Below, piece after piece: positions 16,431-24,966 of a stretch of 64,000 nucleotides of DNA (positions are counted from its first letter, which is position 1; each line of letters starts with the position of its first letter). Source of the DNA: Pseudonocardia benzenivorans CB1190 (lineage in GTDB: Bacteria > Actinomycetota > Actinomycetes > Mycobacteriales > Pseudonocardiaceae). Made by a program: the position numbers and the translations under genes. The DNA is taken from positions 2,046,001-2,110,000 of the forward strand of contig NC_015312.1 of assembly GCF_000196675.2 (NCBI RefSeq). The letters are read 5' to 3'. The notes under the pieces are model-generated. The model saw nothing but the letters and a program-made list of their open reading frames with translations, did no database searches and had not been told where the DNA came from.

Positions 16431-17021
16431 TCACGACCGCGTGCCGACCTCGCGGGCCCGGAGGTAGGGGCGCAGCAGGCGACCGAGGAGCGCCAGCGCC
16501 GCGGCGGCGTCGTGCGGGGCGAGGTCCTGGGAGGCGCGCAGGACCGCGGCGTTGATCAGCTCGGCCATCCGCTCGGGGTCCGCCTCGTCGAGCCCACGCA
16601 GCGCGTCGATGAGGGGCTCGCGGAGCTGGGTGTGGAGCTGCGCGCTGTGGGCGTGCAGCACGGCCGGGTCGATCAGGGTGCGCAGGGCCTTCGCGATCGC
16701 CTGCTCGGGCCCGGTGAAGAGCTCGACGTTCGCCTCGACGTAGGCCCAGACCCGCTCCGCGGGGGTGCCGGCGGCGGCCACGCGATCGAGCACGTGCCGG
16801 GTCCACGCGGGAAAGACCTCGGCGACGACGGCCTCGAGCAGCGCCTCGCGAGAGGGGAAGTACTGGTAGACGCTGGGCCTGGCGAGACCGATCCGCGCGC
16901 CGACGGCGGCCAGCGACGGCGCCTGCCCGGTCTCGGCCAGCAGCGCACGTGCCGCATCGAGGATCGCCCGCCGCTGCCGCTCGCGGTGCTCGGCAACGGT
17001 GGGAGCCTGGATGCGGGGCAC
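16431..17021 (-). CDS. TetR family transcriptional regulator
   Basis: This 196-aa repressor has the standard TetR HTH in residues 15-60 (AILDAARALLAETGQAP, then IGLARPSVYQYFPSREALL) and an all-helical ligand domain. The GTG at 17021 has GGGAGGAGG just upstream. It is the third gene of an apparent operon after the ABC permease and ATPase genes, 30 bp behind the ATPase. The 36-bp inverted repeat before the permease is the obvious operator, so the pump is probably induced by its own substrate through this protein. Confidence 0.93.
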   Translation of the reverse strand: MPRIQAPTVAEHRERQRRAILDAARALLAETGQAPSLAAVGARIGLARPSVYQYFPSREALLEAVVAEVFPAWTRHVLDRVAAAGTPAERVWAYVEANVELFTGPEQAIAKALRTLIDPAVLHAHSAQLHTQLREPLIDALRGLDEADPERMAELINAAVLRASQDLAPHDAAAALALLGRLLRPYLRAREVGTRS

Positions 17022-17051
17022 GTCATCCTCCTCCCGGGTGGAACCACTCGG

Positions 17052-17732
17052 TCACGCCATGGCAGGCCGCTCCTCGGTCAGCCTGCCGTCGATCATCTCG
17101 AACACCCGGTCGCAGTGCCGCAGCACGTCGTGATCGTGCGTGACGACAACAGTAGCCATGTGGTGCTCGTGGGTCTCCTGGGCGAGCAGGGCGAGTACCT
17201 CGTGGCTGCGCCGGCGGTCCAGTGCGGACGTCGGCTCGTCCACGAGCAGCACACCGGGCCGGGTGACGAGCGCCCGGGCCACTCCGACGCGCTGGCGTTC
17301 CCCGCCGGAGAGCTGATGCGGCCTGCGGCCGCTCTTGTGCTCCATGCCGACCTCGGCGAGCAGCTCGACCGGGTCCCGCGGGTTCTCGATCCGGCCGAAC
17401 GTCAGTGGCAGCCGCACCTGGTCGACGGCGGTCAGCGCGGGCAGCAGGTTGTTGCTCTGGAAGACGTAGCCGATGCGGGTGCGGCGGATTCGCGCCCGCA
17501 CTCGTTCCGGCCCGGCGAGGTCGACGCCGTCGACGACGACCCGGCCCGCGTCGGGCACCGTGAGCCCGCCCGCGACCGCGAGCAGGCTCGACTTGCCCGC
17601 CCCGGACGGTCCGACGACCGCGACGATCTCGCCCGGCTCGACGTGCAGCGACACGTCGTCGAGCGCGACGGTCTCGTCCTCGCCGTCGCCGTGGCGCAGG
17701 GTGACACGTTCCAGCAGAAGTCCGGTGGTCAT
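17052..17732 (-). CDS. ABC transporter ATP-binding protein (MacB/LolD type)
   Basis: The 226-aa ATPase has Walker A GPSGAGKS near residue 40, a Q-loop in IGYVFQSNNLLP, the signature LSGGERQRV, Walker B VLLVDEPTSALD and the switch His in VVVTHDHD. This is the MacB/LolD/DevA class that partners FtsX-type permeases and works by mechanotransmission. The start ATG (17732) overlaps the permease stop by 4 nt. It should energise the neighbouring permease at the inner face of the membrane. Confidence 0.95.
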   Translation of the reverse strand: MTTGLLLERVTLRHGDGEDETVALDDVSLHVEPGEIVAVVGPSGAGKSSLLAVAGGLTVPDAGRVVVDGVDLAGPERVRARIRRTRIGYVFQSNNLLPALTAVDQVRLPLTFGRIENPRDPVELLAEVGMEHKSGRRPHQLSGGERQRVGVARALVTRPGVLLVDEPTSALDRRRSHEVLALLAQETHEHHMATVVVTHDHDVLRHCDRVFEMIDGRLTEERPAMA

Positions 17733-18856
17733 CGGTTGCCTCCCAGGGCGGTGAGCGGGTCGACCCTGGTGACGCGCAGCACCGCGACGGCCGCTCCGAC
17801 CATGCCGAGCGCCACCAGGAGGAGTGCTGCGACACCGACGGCGCCGAGGTCGAGCGCGAAGGGCATGGGGGTCGCCGAGAGCCCGGCCCCCGCCGCGACG
17901 CCGGCGGCGACACCGACGACGGTCGAGACCACGAGCAGGACCGCCGACTGCAGCAGGCTGTCGCGCAGCACGTAGCCCGTCGCGGCGCCCATCGCGCGCA
18001 GGACCGCGATCTCGGGCTTGCGCTGGATGACCAGGACGGTGAAGAAGGCGCCCACGACCAGTGCCGAGATCGCGTACAGGAACACCTGGATCATCCCGAG
18101 GGTCGCCGTCTCGGCGGTGTAGCCGGGCGAGGCGCCGAAGGACTCCTCCAGGGTCATCGACGCCGTCCCGGCCGCCTCGTCGCCCGCGGCGAGGTCCGTG
18201 CCCGGCGCGGTGCGCAGGGCCACGGCGGTGATCTCGTCGTAGGCGTGCGCGGGAACCGGGTCGCCGGGGCCGGCCCCGGCCCGGATCTCCTGCCACGTGC
18301 GCAGCGGCACGTAGCCGACGTCGACGTGGCCGAAGGTGTGCTGGCCGTCCAGGACGCCGACGACGGTCAGCTCGGTCCCGATGCGGTCGAGGGTGACGGT
18401 GTCACCGAGCCGCAGGCCCGCGTCGATCGCGGTCGCGCTCACCACGATCTCGTGCGGAGCCGAGCCGAGCCGGGCGCCCTGAGCCGGATCAGGATCGACG
18501 AACGAGCCCGGCTGCACCCCGAACAGCGCGAGATCGATCTCCGTGCCCCGGTCGGACTTGGCGTTGACCAGTGTGTTCCCCAGCGGTGCAGCGTCCGTGA
18601 CGCCGTCGCGCTCCGCCCACCGGGCGACGGCCGCGGAGTCGACGACGCTGCGCGAGAACGCGGAGTCGGTCGGGACACCGCGTTCGAAGGCCAGGGACGT
18701 GACCGGCAGCTTCTGCAGGCCGGAGACGCCGTCGTTCACCAGCCCCACCGACAGGCCGGACAGCAGCACCATCAGCACCGCTATCAGCGCGACGACCGCA
18801 CCCATCAGGGCGAAACGGCCGCGGGCGAAGGCGAGCTCTCGCAGGGTCAGGAACAT
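17729..18856 (-). CDS. ABC transporter permease, FtsX/DevC-like
   Basis: The 375-aa permease has one N-terminal membrane segment (GRFALMGAVVALIAVLMVLL), a ~200-residue extracytoplasmic MacB-like domain, and three C-terminal segments with the FtsX-type VIQRKPEIAVLRAMGA loop. This is the DevC/MacB topology, and one such subunit dimerises around the ATPase pair. No membrane-fusion protein gene is present, as expected for a Gram-positive. First gene of the operon, it starts 24 bp after a strong palindromic operator. Confidence 0.92.
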   Translation of the reverse strand: MFLTLRELAFARGRFALMGAVVALIAVLMVLLSGLSVGLVNDGVSGLQKLPVTSLAFERGVPTDSAFSRSVVDSAAVARWAERDGVTDAAPLGNTLVNAKSDRGTEIDLALFGVQPGSFVDPDPAQGARLGSAPHEIVVSATAIDAGLRLGDTVTLDRIGTELTVVGVLDGQHTFGHVDVGYVPLRTWQEIRAGAGPGDPVPAHAYDEITAVALRTAPGTDLAAGDEAAGTASMTLEESFGASPGYTAETATLGMIQVFLYAISALVVGAFFTVLVIQRKPEIAVLRAMGAATGYVLRDSLLQSAVLLVVSTVVGVAAGVAAGAGLSATPMPFALDLGAVGVAALLLVALGMVGAAVAVLRVTRVDPLTALGGNR

Positions 18857-18879
18857 CGGTCACGTCGCAGCACTCTTGT

Positions 18880-18915
18880 CGACACCATGTCGGCAACGTT
18901 ACCGACATGGTGTCG
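18880..18915. promoter_or_regulatory. 36-bp inverted repeat, probable TetR operator
   Basis: CGACACCATGTCGG at 18880-18893 and its exact complement at 18902-18915 flank an 8-bp spacer. The dyad is centred about 40 bp upstream of the ABC permease start, where a promoter must lie. The arms and spacer fit a TetR-family operator, perhaps for two dimers. The TetR gene of the same operon is the likely ligand. Confidence 0.75.
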
Positions 18916-19068
18916 GCATCTTCGCGGGAGGGTCCGTGGGGGCCGTCGCGTAAGTTCCCGACAGGGCGTTGGTATCCTACCGGACGAGTCCGAAAAGTCC
19001 GATCTCGGGCGCAGGGGGCGCCGGCTCGGCGCACCGGCGGGCCCTGGTTACATCGACCGTGAGAGTGA

Positions 19069-19434
19069 GTGAGTGCCGTGGAGTTCCTCAGGCTCGTGTT
19101 GCTGTTCCTGCACTTCATCGGTCTGGCGGTGCTGCTCGGTGCCTTCGTCGCGCAGCTGCGGGAGCCGGCGGTGGAGGGCCGCCGCCGTCCCGCGACCGGG
19201 ATGCTGCACGGCGCGCTCACCCAGCTCGTCACGGGCGTCGCGCTCGTCGGACTGCGGGAGGGTGCGCTCGACCTCCCCGTCGACAACACCAAGATCGCCG
19301 TCAAGCTCGGCGTGGTGGTGGTGCTGCTGGCCCTCGTCATCGTCGGGCGCCGCAAGACCCTCGGCCCGGCGGCATTCTGGGCGATCGGTGGGTTGGCCGT
19401 GCTCAACGTCGGCATCGCGGTCTTCTGGGTCTGA
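19069..19434 (+). CDS. Small conserved membrane protein, 121 aa
   Basis: The protein has four hydrophobic segments: FLRLVLLFLHFIGLAVLLGAF, a second around LTQLVTGVALVGL, a third in AVKLGVVVVLLALVIV and a fourth at the C-terminus. The first one with its conserved LHFIGLA is typical of an unnamed family in actinobacteria. GTG codons at 19069 and 19078 are both possible starts. No function can be proposed. It is convergent with the oxidoreductase gene. Confidence 0.7.
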   Translation: MSAVEFLRLVLLFLHFIGLAVLLGAFVAQLREPAVEGRRRPATGMLHGALTQLVTGVALVGLREGALDLPVDNTKIAVKLGVVVVLLALVIVGRRKTLGPAAFWAIGGLAVLNVGIAVFWV

Positions 19435-19440
19435 CGACCC

Positions 19441-20364
19441 TCACGAGCTGTCGCCGGCGACCTCGATGATCGTCTTGCCGCGGCGCCGACGGCGGGCGAA
19501 GGCGTCGGGTGCCTCCGCGAGCGGGCGGACGTCGCCGACGACGGGTCGCAGCCGCCCGTCACGGACCCGCAGGGCCAGGTCCGCGAGCTGCGCCCGGTCG
19601 GGTTCGACCACGAAGAAGACCGCACGGCCGCCCTCGGGGTGCGCCGTGGGCGGTTCCGCGATCGTCACGAGCGTGCCACCGGGGCGCACGAGCGCGGTCG
19701 ACCGCGCGAGGATCTCGCCACCGATCACGTCGAGCACGACGTCGACCTGACCGGCGTCCTCCAGCGCGTCGGCGTCCAGGTCGAGGAACGCGTGGGCGCC
19801 GAGCTCGCGCGCCGGCTCGCGGTCGGCGGCCCGGCCGGTCCCGATCACCCGGGCGCCGGCCTCCCGCGCGAGCTGGACGGCGATGGACCCGACGCCGCCG
19901 GCCGCGCCGTGGATCAGCACGGTCTGCCCGGCGGTGAGTCCGCCGTGGACGAAGAGTGCCTGCCACGCGGTCAGGCCCGAGATCGGCAGCGCGGCCGCCA
20001 CCGTGTGGTCGATGTCGGCGGGGAGCGGGGCGAGGTTGCGGGCCTCCACGGCGGTGTACTCGGCCAGGGTGCCGTTGCGCGCCCAGTCGGTCAGCCCGAA
20101 CACCCGTTGCCCGACGGTGAGGCCGGTGGTGCCGTAGCCGAGCTCGACGACGACGCCGGACAGTTCGTGTCCCGGGACGCTGGGCGTGCGGTCGCGACCG
20201 GCGCGGTCGGTCCAGGTGGCGGGCCAGTCGAGCTCGCCGGGGATGAAGCCGGCGGCGTGGACCCGCACGACGACGTCGTTCTCGGCGGCGTGCGGGTGCG
20301 GCAGCTCGGCGAGGGTGAGGCCGTCGACACTGGCGGTCCGGTCGCGAACCGTGATGGCGTGCAT
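19441..20364 (-). CDS. NADP-dependent medium-chain oxidoreductase (quinone reductase-like)
   Basis: The 307-aa enzyme belongs to the zinc-independent MDR group. It has an N-terminal GroES-like domain (PGHELSGVVVELG) and a Rossmann domain with LIHGAAGGVGSIAVQLA, whose AAxGGVG motif binds NADPH. The zinc-ligand cysteines of alcohol dehydrogenases are absent. GAAAGGAAG precedes the ATG at 20364. It is followed on the same transcript, 29 bp upstream in the genome, by the HD-protein gene. Both are divergent from a GlxA-type regulator and probably controlled by it. Confidence 0.9.
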   Translation of the reverse strand: MHAITVRDRTASVDGLTLAELPHPHAAENDVVVRVHAAGFIPGELDWPATWTDRAGRDRTPSVPGHELSGVVVELGYGTTGLTVGQRVFGLTDWARNGTLAEYTAVEARNLAPLPADIDHTVAAALPISGLTAWQALFVHGGLTAGQTVLIHGAAGGVGSIAVQLAREAGARVIGTGRAADREPARELGAHAFLDLDADALEDAGQVDVVLDVIGGEILARSTALVRPGGTLVTIAEPPTAHPEGGRAVFFVVEPDRAQLADLALRVRDGRLRPVVGDVRPLAEAPDAFARRRRRGKTIIEVAGDSS

Positions 20365-20393
20365 GTCGATCTTCCTTTCGGGGACGGGCCGGA

Positions 20394-21032
20394 TCAGCTC
20401 GGCCAGGGCGAGCCGAGGATGCGCTCGACGGTGGTGGTCCGGGTGAAGCCCGGGACGAAGTGCTCGAGGACGTCGGAGTTCACGGTGCCGTTCGTGGTCT
20501 CCGGACGGTGCTCGAGCCCCTCGGCGTAGGCGCGGAGGAACTCGTTCTTGAAGTCCCCCCGGGGGTGGACGGCGAGGATCTCCGCCACGTCGTCGGAGGG
20601 GAGCTCGTCGAGGCCGACGCCGAGAACGTCGGTGAGGACGCCCAGGTAGGTGGTGGCGACCTCCGGCCCCATGCGCGGGGGGATTCCCGGCGTCGTGTGC
20701 AGTGCGATCGCGGTCCACACGGTCTCGGCAGCCGCGGGGGAGAAGCCGTGGGCGCGCAGGAACGCGCGGGCGTGGTCGGCGCCGTCGACCTCGAACCGCT
20801 GCTCCACGTCGGAGAACGGCCTGGTGAGACCCGTGTCGTGGAACAGGGCGGCGACATACAGCAGCTCGGGGTCGGGTTCGACGCCGAGCCGCCTGGCGTG
20901 CAGTCCGCCGAAGAGGAACACGCGACGGGAATGGTGGTAGACGAGCGGGCTGGTGGTCTCCCGCACGAGGCGGGTCGCCTCGTCGGCCGCTTCCGTCCCG
21001 GGCACGGCCACGCCCGCGATGACCTCCGACAT
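20394..21032 (-). CDS. HD-domain protein, cyanamide hydratase/Ddi-like
   Basis: This 212-aa protein has the metal-binding HD pattern: His in VYHHSRRVFLFG, the HD pair in VAALFHDTGLTRPF, and later His/Asp residues in GADHARAFLRAHG and IALHTTPGIP. The arrangement resembles the yeast Ddi2/3 and fungal cyanamide hydratase HD group, not the phosphodiesterases with a C-terminal domain. It is the first gene of a two-gene operon with the oxidoreductase. A hydratase or phosphohydrolase role is family inference. Confidence 0.8.
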   Translation of the reverse strand: MSEVIAGVAVPGTEAADEATRLVRETTSPLVYHHSRRVFLFGGLHARRLGVEPDPELLYVAALFHDTGLTRPFSDVEQRFEVDGADHARAFLRAHGFSPAAAETVWTAIALHTTPGIPPRMGPEVATTYLGVLTDVLGVGLDELPSDDVAEILAVHPRGDFKNEFLRAYAEGLEHRPETTNGTVNSDVLEHFVPGFTRTTTVERILGSPWPS

Positions 21033-21228
21033 GACGTGCTTCCTCCGCTGATGGTCGTCGACAGCTCCTGCGCACTCGATGCTGCCGATCGACCCGCCCC
21101 CGGCGCCGCTCTCGTCGGGCCAGGAACCCCTCGGATCCGGACAGCGGGCGGCGGCGGGACCCGCCGCGGCGGACGTCGCGTGCCGGGATCATTTGCCTCG
21201 CGGGGGTCGGCCGCTGTGAGATCCGGCC

Positions 21229-22206
21229 GTGCACCCCTCGGCCCCACGACGCATCGCGTTCCTCGTGTACGAGGGGGTGACGCTGCTGGACGTCGCGGGG
21301 CCGGCCGAGGTGTTCACGGAGGCGAACCGGTTCGGCGCGGACTACCGGATCGTGCTGGTGTCACCGACCGGCGAGGACGTCAGGTCGAACCTCGGTGTCA
21401 CGGTCGCGGTCGACGGCGCCGTCGCCGACGAGCCGGCCCCGGACACGTACCTCGTCGCCGGGTCGGGGCTGCACGTCCGGACGTCCGTGCCTCCGGAGCT
21501 CGCCGACGCCGCCCGGGTGCCCGCGGCCGGTGCCCGCCGCGTCGGGTCGATCTGCACGGGCGCGTTCATCCTCGCCGCCGCGGGCCTGCTCGACGGCAAG
21601 CGCGCGACCACCCACTGGAAGGTGACGCACGAGCTCGCCACCCGGTACCCGACGTGCCGCGTCGAACCCGACGCGATCCATGTCCGCGACGGCTCCACCT
21701 ACACCTCGGCGGGGGTGACGGCCGGGATCGACCTGGCGCTGGCGCTCGTCGAGGAGGACCACGGCGCCGACCTCGCCCGTGACGTCGCCCGCGCCCTGGT
21801 GGTCTACATGCAGCGGTCGGGCGGGCAGTCGCAGTTCTCCGCCCCGCTGCAGGGACCGCCGCCGCGGTCGCCCGACCTGCGCACGGTCACCGACCTGGTC
21901 ACGGCGAACCCGCAGGGCCGGCACTCCCTCGGTGACCTCGCGGGGCACCTCAACGTCAGCACCCGGCAGCTGTCGAGGCTCTTCCACGACGAGCTGGCCA
22001 CGACGCCGGCCCGGTACGTGGAGAGCATCCGGTTCGACATGGCGAGGGCGCTCCTCGACCAGGGGCACACCGCGACCCAGGCCGCGGCCCGCGCAGGTTT
22101 CCCCAGCTACGAGAGCATGCGGCGGGCCTTCGCCAGGAAGCTCTCGATCAGCCCGGCGGCCTACCAGCGCCGGTTCGGCACGGCTCGTGGCATCGACGCG
22201 GAGTAG
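21229..22206 (+). CDS. GlxA family transcriptional regulator (DJ-1/PfpI + AraC HTH)
   Basis: The 325-aa protein joins a DJ-1/PfpI-like domain (FLVYEGVTLLDVAGPAEVF, with the nucleophile-elbow region GSICTGAFILAAAGLL) to a C-terminal AraC HTH pair (HLNVSTRQLSRLFHDEL and AARAGFPSYESMRRAF). Start GTG 21229 has TGAGAT 6 nt upstream and may be leaderless. It is divergent from the HD/oxidoreductase pair across 196 bp, which makes that pair the likely target. The amidase-like domain is usually a sensor in this family. Confidence 0.92.
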   Translation: MHPSAPRRIAFLVYEGVTLLDVAGPAEVFTEANRFGADYRIVLVSPTGEDVRSNLGVTVAVDGAVADEPAPDTYLVAGSGLHVRTSVPPELADAARVPAAGARRVGSICTGAFILAAAGLLDGKRATTHWKVTHELATRYPTCRVEPDAIHVRDGSTYTSAGVTAGIDLALALVEEDHGADLARDVARALVVYMQRSGGQSQFSAPLQGPPPRSPDLRTVTDLVTANPQGRHSLGDLAGHLNVSTRQLSRLFHDELATTPARYVESIRFDMARALLDQGHTATQAAARAGFPSYESMRRAFARKLSISPAAYQRRFGTARGIDAE

Positions 22207-22232
22207 CGTGCCGGGCCGGCCCGCGCCCCGCC

Positions 22233-22949
22233 TCAGAGCGTGGCGCCCTCGCGCAGCCAGCCCCGCGCGGAACCGTCGGCGTTGAGTGCCCGGCGCTCGC
22301 CCGGCTCGTGGTGAATCTGGACGCCGACCTCGTTGGTCACGGTGCCCAGCGTGGCCAGCTCGGCCATCTCGGGCCCGGCCAGCCACTTCTCCAGCTGCGC
22401 CGGCGTGGCCCAGTGGGTGTTGAGCTGGTAGCGCACCGGCGCCTGCTGCGGGAACTCCTCGACGGGGCCGATGAACTGGAACGGCTGCGCCTCGAACGTG
22501 CCGGGCAGGGTCTCGTAGGGCATCGTCTCGTAGCCGGGCAGTGCAGCGGTGAGCGTCGTGACGAGCGCGTCGACGCGCTCCTGCGGCAGTGCGTCGGCCG
22601 GTACCAGGCTGGTCTCGAGGAACAGCGGGCCGGTCAGCTCCTCGCCCTCGGCGGGACGCCGCCACTTGCGGATGTAGAAGGCGTCGAACCAGGTGTCGTA
22701 GGCGCCCTTCATGACGGGCCCGTGGTCGGGGCTGCGGTACCAGGCGTCCATGAGGTCCGGCGTCTCCCACTTGCCCGAGAAGTACATCCACGGGGAACGG
22801 GCGATCGGGCCGCCGATGACGGCCAGGAAACCGGGCTGCGACGCGACGACGGGCCCCATGCGCTCCTGCGTCGCCCAGAAGTCGGCCTCGTTGCCCGCGC
22901 GCAGGGTCATGCAGGCTTCCATGGTGGTCACGGTCTGCGGGATCGGCAT
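22233..22949 (-). CDS. Dimeric alpha/beta-barrel (ABM-like) protein
   Basis: The 238-aa product looks like two ferredoxin-like alpha/beta barrels in tandem. The first has FWATQERMGPVVASQPGFL, the usual ABM helix-strand pattern, and a WMYFSGKWETPDLMDAWYRS second half. The second barrel begins near residue 105 and ends in QLNTHWATPAQLEKWL. Antibiotic-biosynthesis-monooxygenase-type folds include heme and quinone enzymes as well as simple binding proteins, and no catalytic residues are evident. It stands alone on the minus strand. Confidence 0.65.
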   Translation of the reverse strand: MPIPQTVTTMEACMTLRAGNEADFWATQERMGPVVASQPGFLAVIGGPIARSPWMYFSGKWETPDLMDAWYRSPDHGPVMKGAYDTWFDAFYIRKWRRPAEGEELTGPLFLETSLVPADALPQERVDALVTTLTAALPGYETMPYETLPGTFEAQPFQFIGPVEEFPQQAPVRYQLNTHWATPAQLEKWLAGPEMAELATLGTVTNEVGVQIHHEPGERRALNADGSARGWLREGATL

Positions 22950-23124
22950 GTCGGTTCCTCCGGCATGTGGTGCGGCGTGTGCGCAACCTGACTGTGGTCC
23001 TGGGAACGCTATTGCGCATTTTCCACTGTCGTCAAGTACTCGTCAGGGTTACTCGGCGGAGCGGGTCGCCGCCCGTCGGCGGGTCGGAGTGGCGGTCCGA
23101 CCGTCCTCACGACACGCTTGGCGC

Positions 23125-24255
23125 GTGACGCGCACCCGGGTGAGGGCCGCCCTCGTCGGCCTGGCCGCCGCGGCGGACGGCGTGGTGGGCCGGGTCGTCC
23201 TGGTCGTCGTGCGGGTCCGCGGGCGGCGCCGGCCGCTGGTCCTGCCGTTCATCGGCCACGGGTCGGTCGAGCGGGTGCGGTTCGGCGCGCGCGTGGTGAT
23301 GGGGCATCCCGACGCCGGCATCGTCGACGAGGCCGTGCCCGGTCCGCGGTCGCGCCGGCAGGTGCTGCGCGCGAGCCTGAGCCGGTTCTTCACCGTGGAG
23401 ATCCCGCGCGCGCAGGTGGCGATCCGCACGCCCGGCGGGGTCGCCCGGGTCCGGGCGGACGACGAGGGCTACGTCGACGCCGTCGTCGACCGTCCCGGGC
23501 TGGAGCCCGGCTGGCAGGAGGCCGACCTGACCCTGGCGGACGGCGCGACCGCGACCGCGCAGGTCCTGGTCGTCGACCCGCGTGCCGACGTCGGGCTGGT
23601 CAGCGACGTCGACGACACGATCCTCGAGACGGGCCTGACGCGCGGGCTGGAGTTCCTCCGGGCGACGCTGCTGACCGAGACCGCGGACCGCGCCCCGCTG
23701 CCCGGGGCGGCCGCGCTCTACCGGGCGCTCGTGTCGTCACCGGAGGTGTGCAGGCCGGTCTTCTACGTCTCGACCAGCCCGTGGAACCTGCACGGCACGC
23801 TGCTGGAGTTCATCGGGCTGCGCGCGTTCCCGCTCGGCCCGCTGCTGCTCACCGACTGGGGTCCGGGGCGCGGCACGCTGTTCCGGATCGGTGCCCGTGA
23901 GCACAAGACCTCGCTGATCACCCGGATCCTCGACGAGCACCCGGCGCTCGCGCTGGTCCTCGTCGGCGACACCGGCCAGCTCGATCCCGAAATCTACGCG
24001 GACCTGGCCCAGGCGCACCCGGACCGGATCCGGGCGGTGTACGTGCGCCGCCCGCCGGGGCGCAACCCGCGGCGCGACGCACAGGTCCGCGCGCTGGCGC
24101 GGGAGGTCAGCGCACGCGGCGTGCCGATGCTGGCGGTGGACGACAGCACGCAGATCGCCGAGCACGCCGCGTCGATCGGGCTGCTCGATCCGGCCGCGGT
24201 CCCGGCGATCCGGAGCGCGACGACGCAGGGCCGGCTCCCCGCCGCGACCCGCTGA
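23125..24255 (+). CDS. App1-family phosphatase-like protein
   Basis: The 376-aa protein carries the App1 (DUF2183) domain in its C-terminal half. The HAD-like nucleophile motif is SDVDDTILETG, followed by VFYVSTSPWNLHGTLLEF and a LVGDTGQLDPEIYADL motif that holds the metal-binding Asp. The family founder is the yeast actin-patch phosphatidate phosphatase; bacterial members are uncharacterised. CACGCT lies 6 nt before the GTG at 23125, so the mRNA may be leaderless. There is no signal peptide. Confidence 0.88.
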   Translation: MTRTRVRAALVGLAAAADGVVGRVVLVVVRVRGRRRPLVLPFIGHGSVERVRFGARVVMGHPDAGIVDEAVPGPRSRRQVLRASLSRFFTVEIPRAQVAIRTPGGVARVRADDEGYVDAVVDRPGLEPGWQEADLTLADGATATAQVLVVDPRADVGLVSDVDDTILETGLTRGLEFLRATLLTETADRAPLPGAAALYRALVSSPEVCRPVFYVSTSPWNLHGTLLEFIGLRAFPLGPLLLTDWGPGRGTLFRIGAREHKTSLITRILDEHPALALVLVGDTGQLDPEIYADLAQAHPDRIRAVYVRRPPGRNPRRDAQVRALAREVSARGVPMLAVDDSTQIAEHAASIGLLDPAAVPAIRSATTQGRLPAATR

Positions 24256-24337
24256 TGCGATGACGCAGGCACGGCCGGAGCCCGTCTGCCGGGTGCGGTG
24301 TCCTCGTGGGAGCTCCGACGGGCCTTCCCTTGTGGAC

Positions 24338-24361
24338 GAGTCCCGGGCATGCTCGGGACTC
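24338..24361. repeat. 24-bp near-perfect palindrome before the HdeD-like gene
   Basis: GAGTCCCGGGCATGCTCGGGACTC spans 24338-24361 and is palindromic except for one central pair. It lies 26 bp before the start at 24387. It could be an operator or a 5'-UTR hairpin. No adjacent regulator gene points to one choice. Confidence 0.5.
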
Positions 24362-24386
24362 GGCCCGAGCGGAGGTGCGTGCGCAC

Positions 24387-24944
24387 ATGGACGACCCCTC
24401 TACCCGCCACCGCGGCTGGGAGATCGCGCTCGCCGTCGTGCTCGTCGTGGGTGGGGCGTTCCTGCTGAGCAACGCCGTCGCCGCCACCCTGCTGTCGATC
24501 GTCCTCATCGGATGGACGATCCTCGCCGCCGGCGTGCTGCTGATCGTGCGGGGCGTGCTGCGCCGGGAGTCGTCGGCGGTGTTCTGGTCGGCCCTGCTCG
24601 GCGGCGCCGTCCTCGCCGTGCTCGGCATCGTCGTGCTGCGCAACCCCGTTGTCGGGGCGGCGACGTTCACCCTGCTCGCCGGGGCGATGTTCCTCGTCGT
24701 GGGCGCGGTGCGGATCGTGCTCGCCGTCCAGCTGAAGGAACACCGGATCGTGCTCGGCCTCGTCGGGGTCGTGTCGCTGGTCATGGGGCTGGTCGTGCTG
24801 CTGAACTTCGCGGTCGCGACGCTCACCCTGCTCGGCATCCTGCTGGGCATCCAGATGATCGGCGAGGGCGTCGTCCTGCTCGTCGCGGGCCGCCGGGGGC
24901 TGCGGCCCGGGCGCGCCGCAGCCACGCCCACAGCCAGGTCCTGA
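24387..24944 (+). CDS. HdeD/DUF308 family membrane protein
   Basis: This 185-aa protein has six regularly spaced hydrophobic segments, and each pair carries the family pattern of a helix ending in Gly followed by a short Asn/Arg loop (VLGIVVLRNPVVGAATFTLL, MGLVVLLNFAVATLTLLGI). That threefold repeat of helix pairs is the HdeD/DUF308 architecture. HdeD is linked to acid resistance in E. coli; in actinobacteria the role is not established. ATG 24387 is the first start after the upstream palindrome. Confidence 0.88.
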   Translation: MDDPSTRHRGWEIALAVVLVVGGAFLLSNAVAATLLSIVLIGWTILAAGVLLIVRGVLRRESSAVFWSALLGGAVLAVLGIVVLRNPVVGAATFTLLAGAMFLVVGAVRIVLAVQLKEHRIVLGLVGVVSLVMGLVVLLNFAVATLTLLGILLGIQMIGEGVVLLVAGRRGLRPGRAAATPTARS

Positions 24945-24966
24945 CCCTGGGACCCGCTCGACGCGC

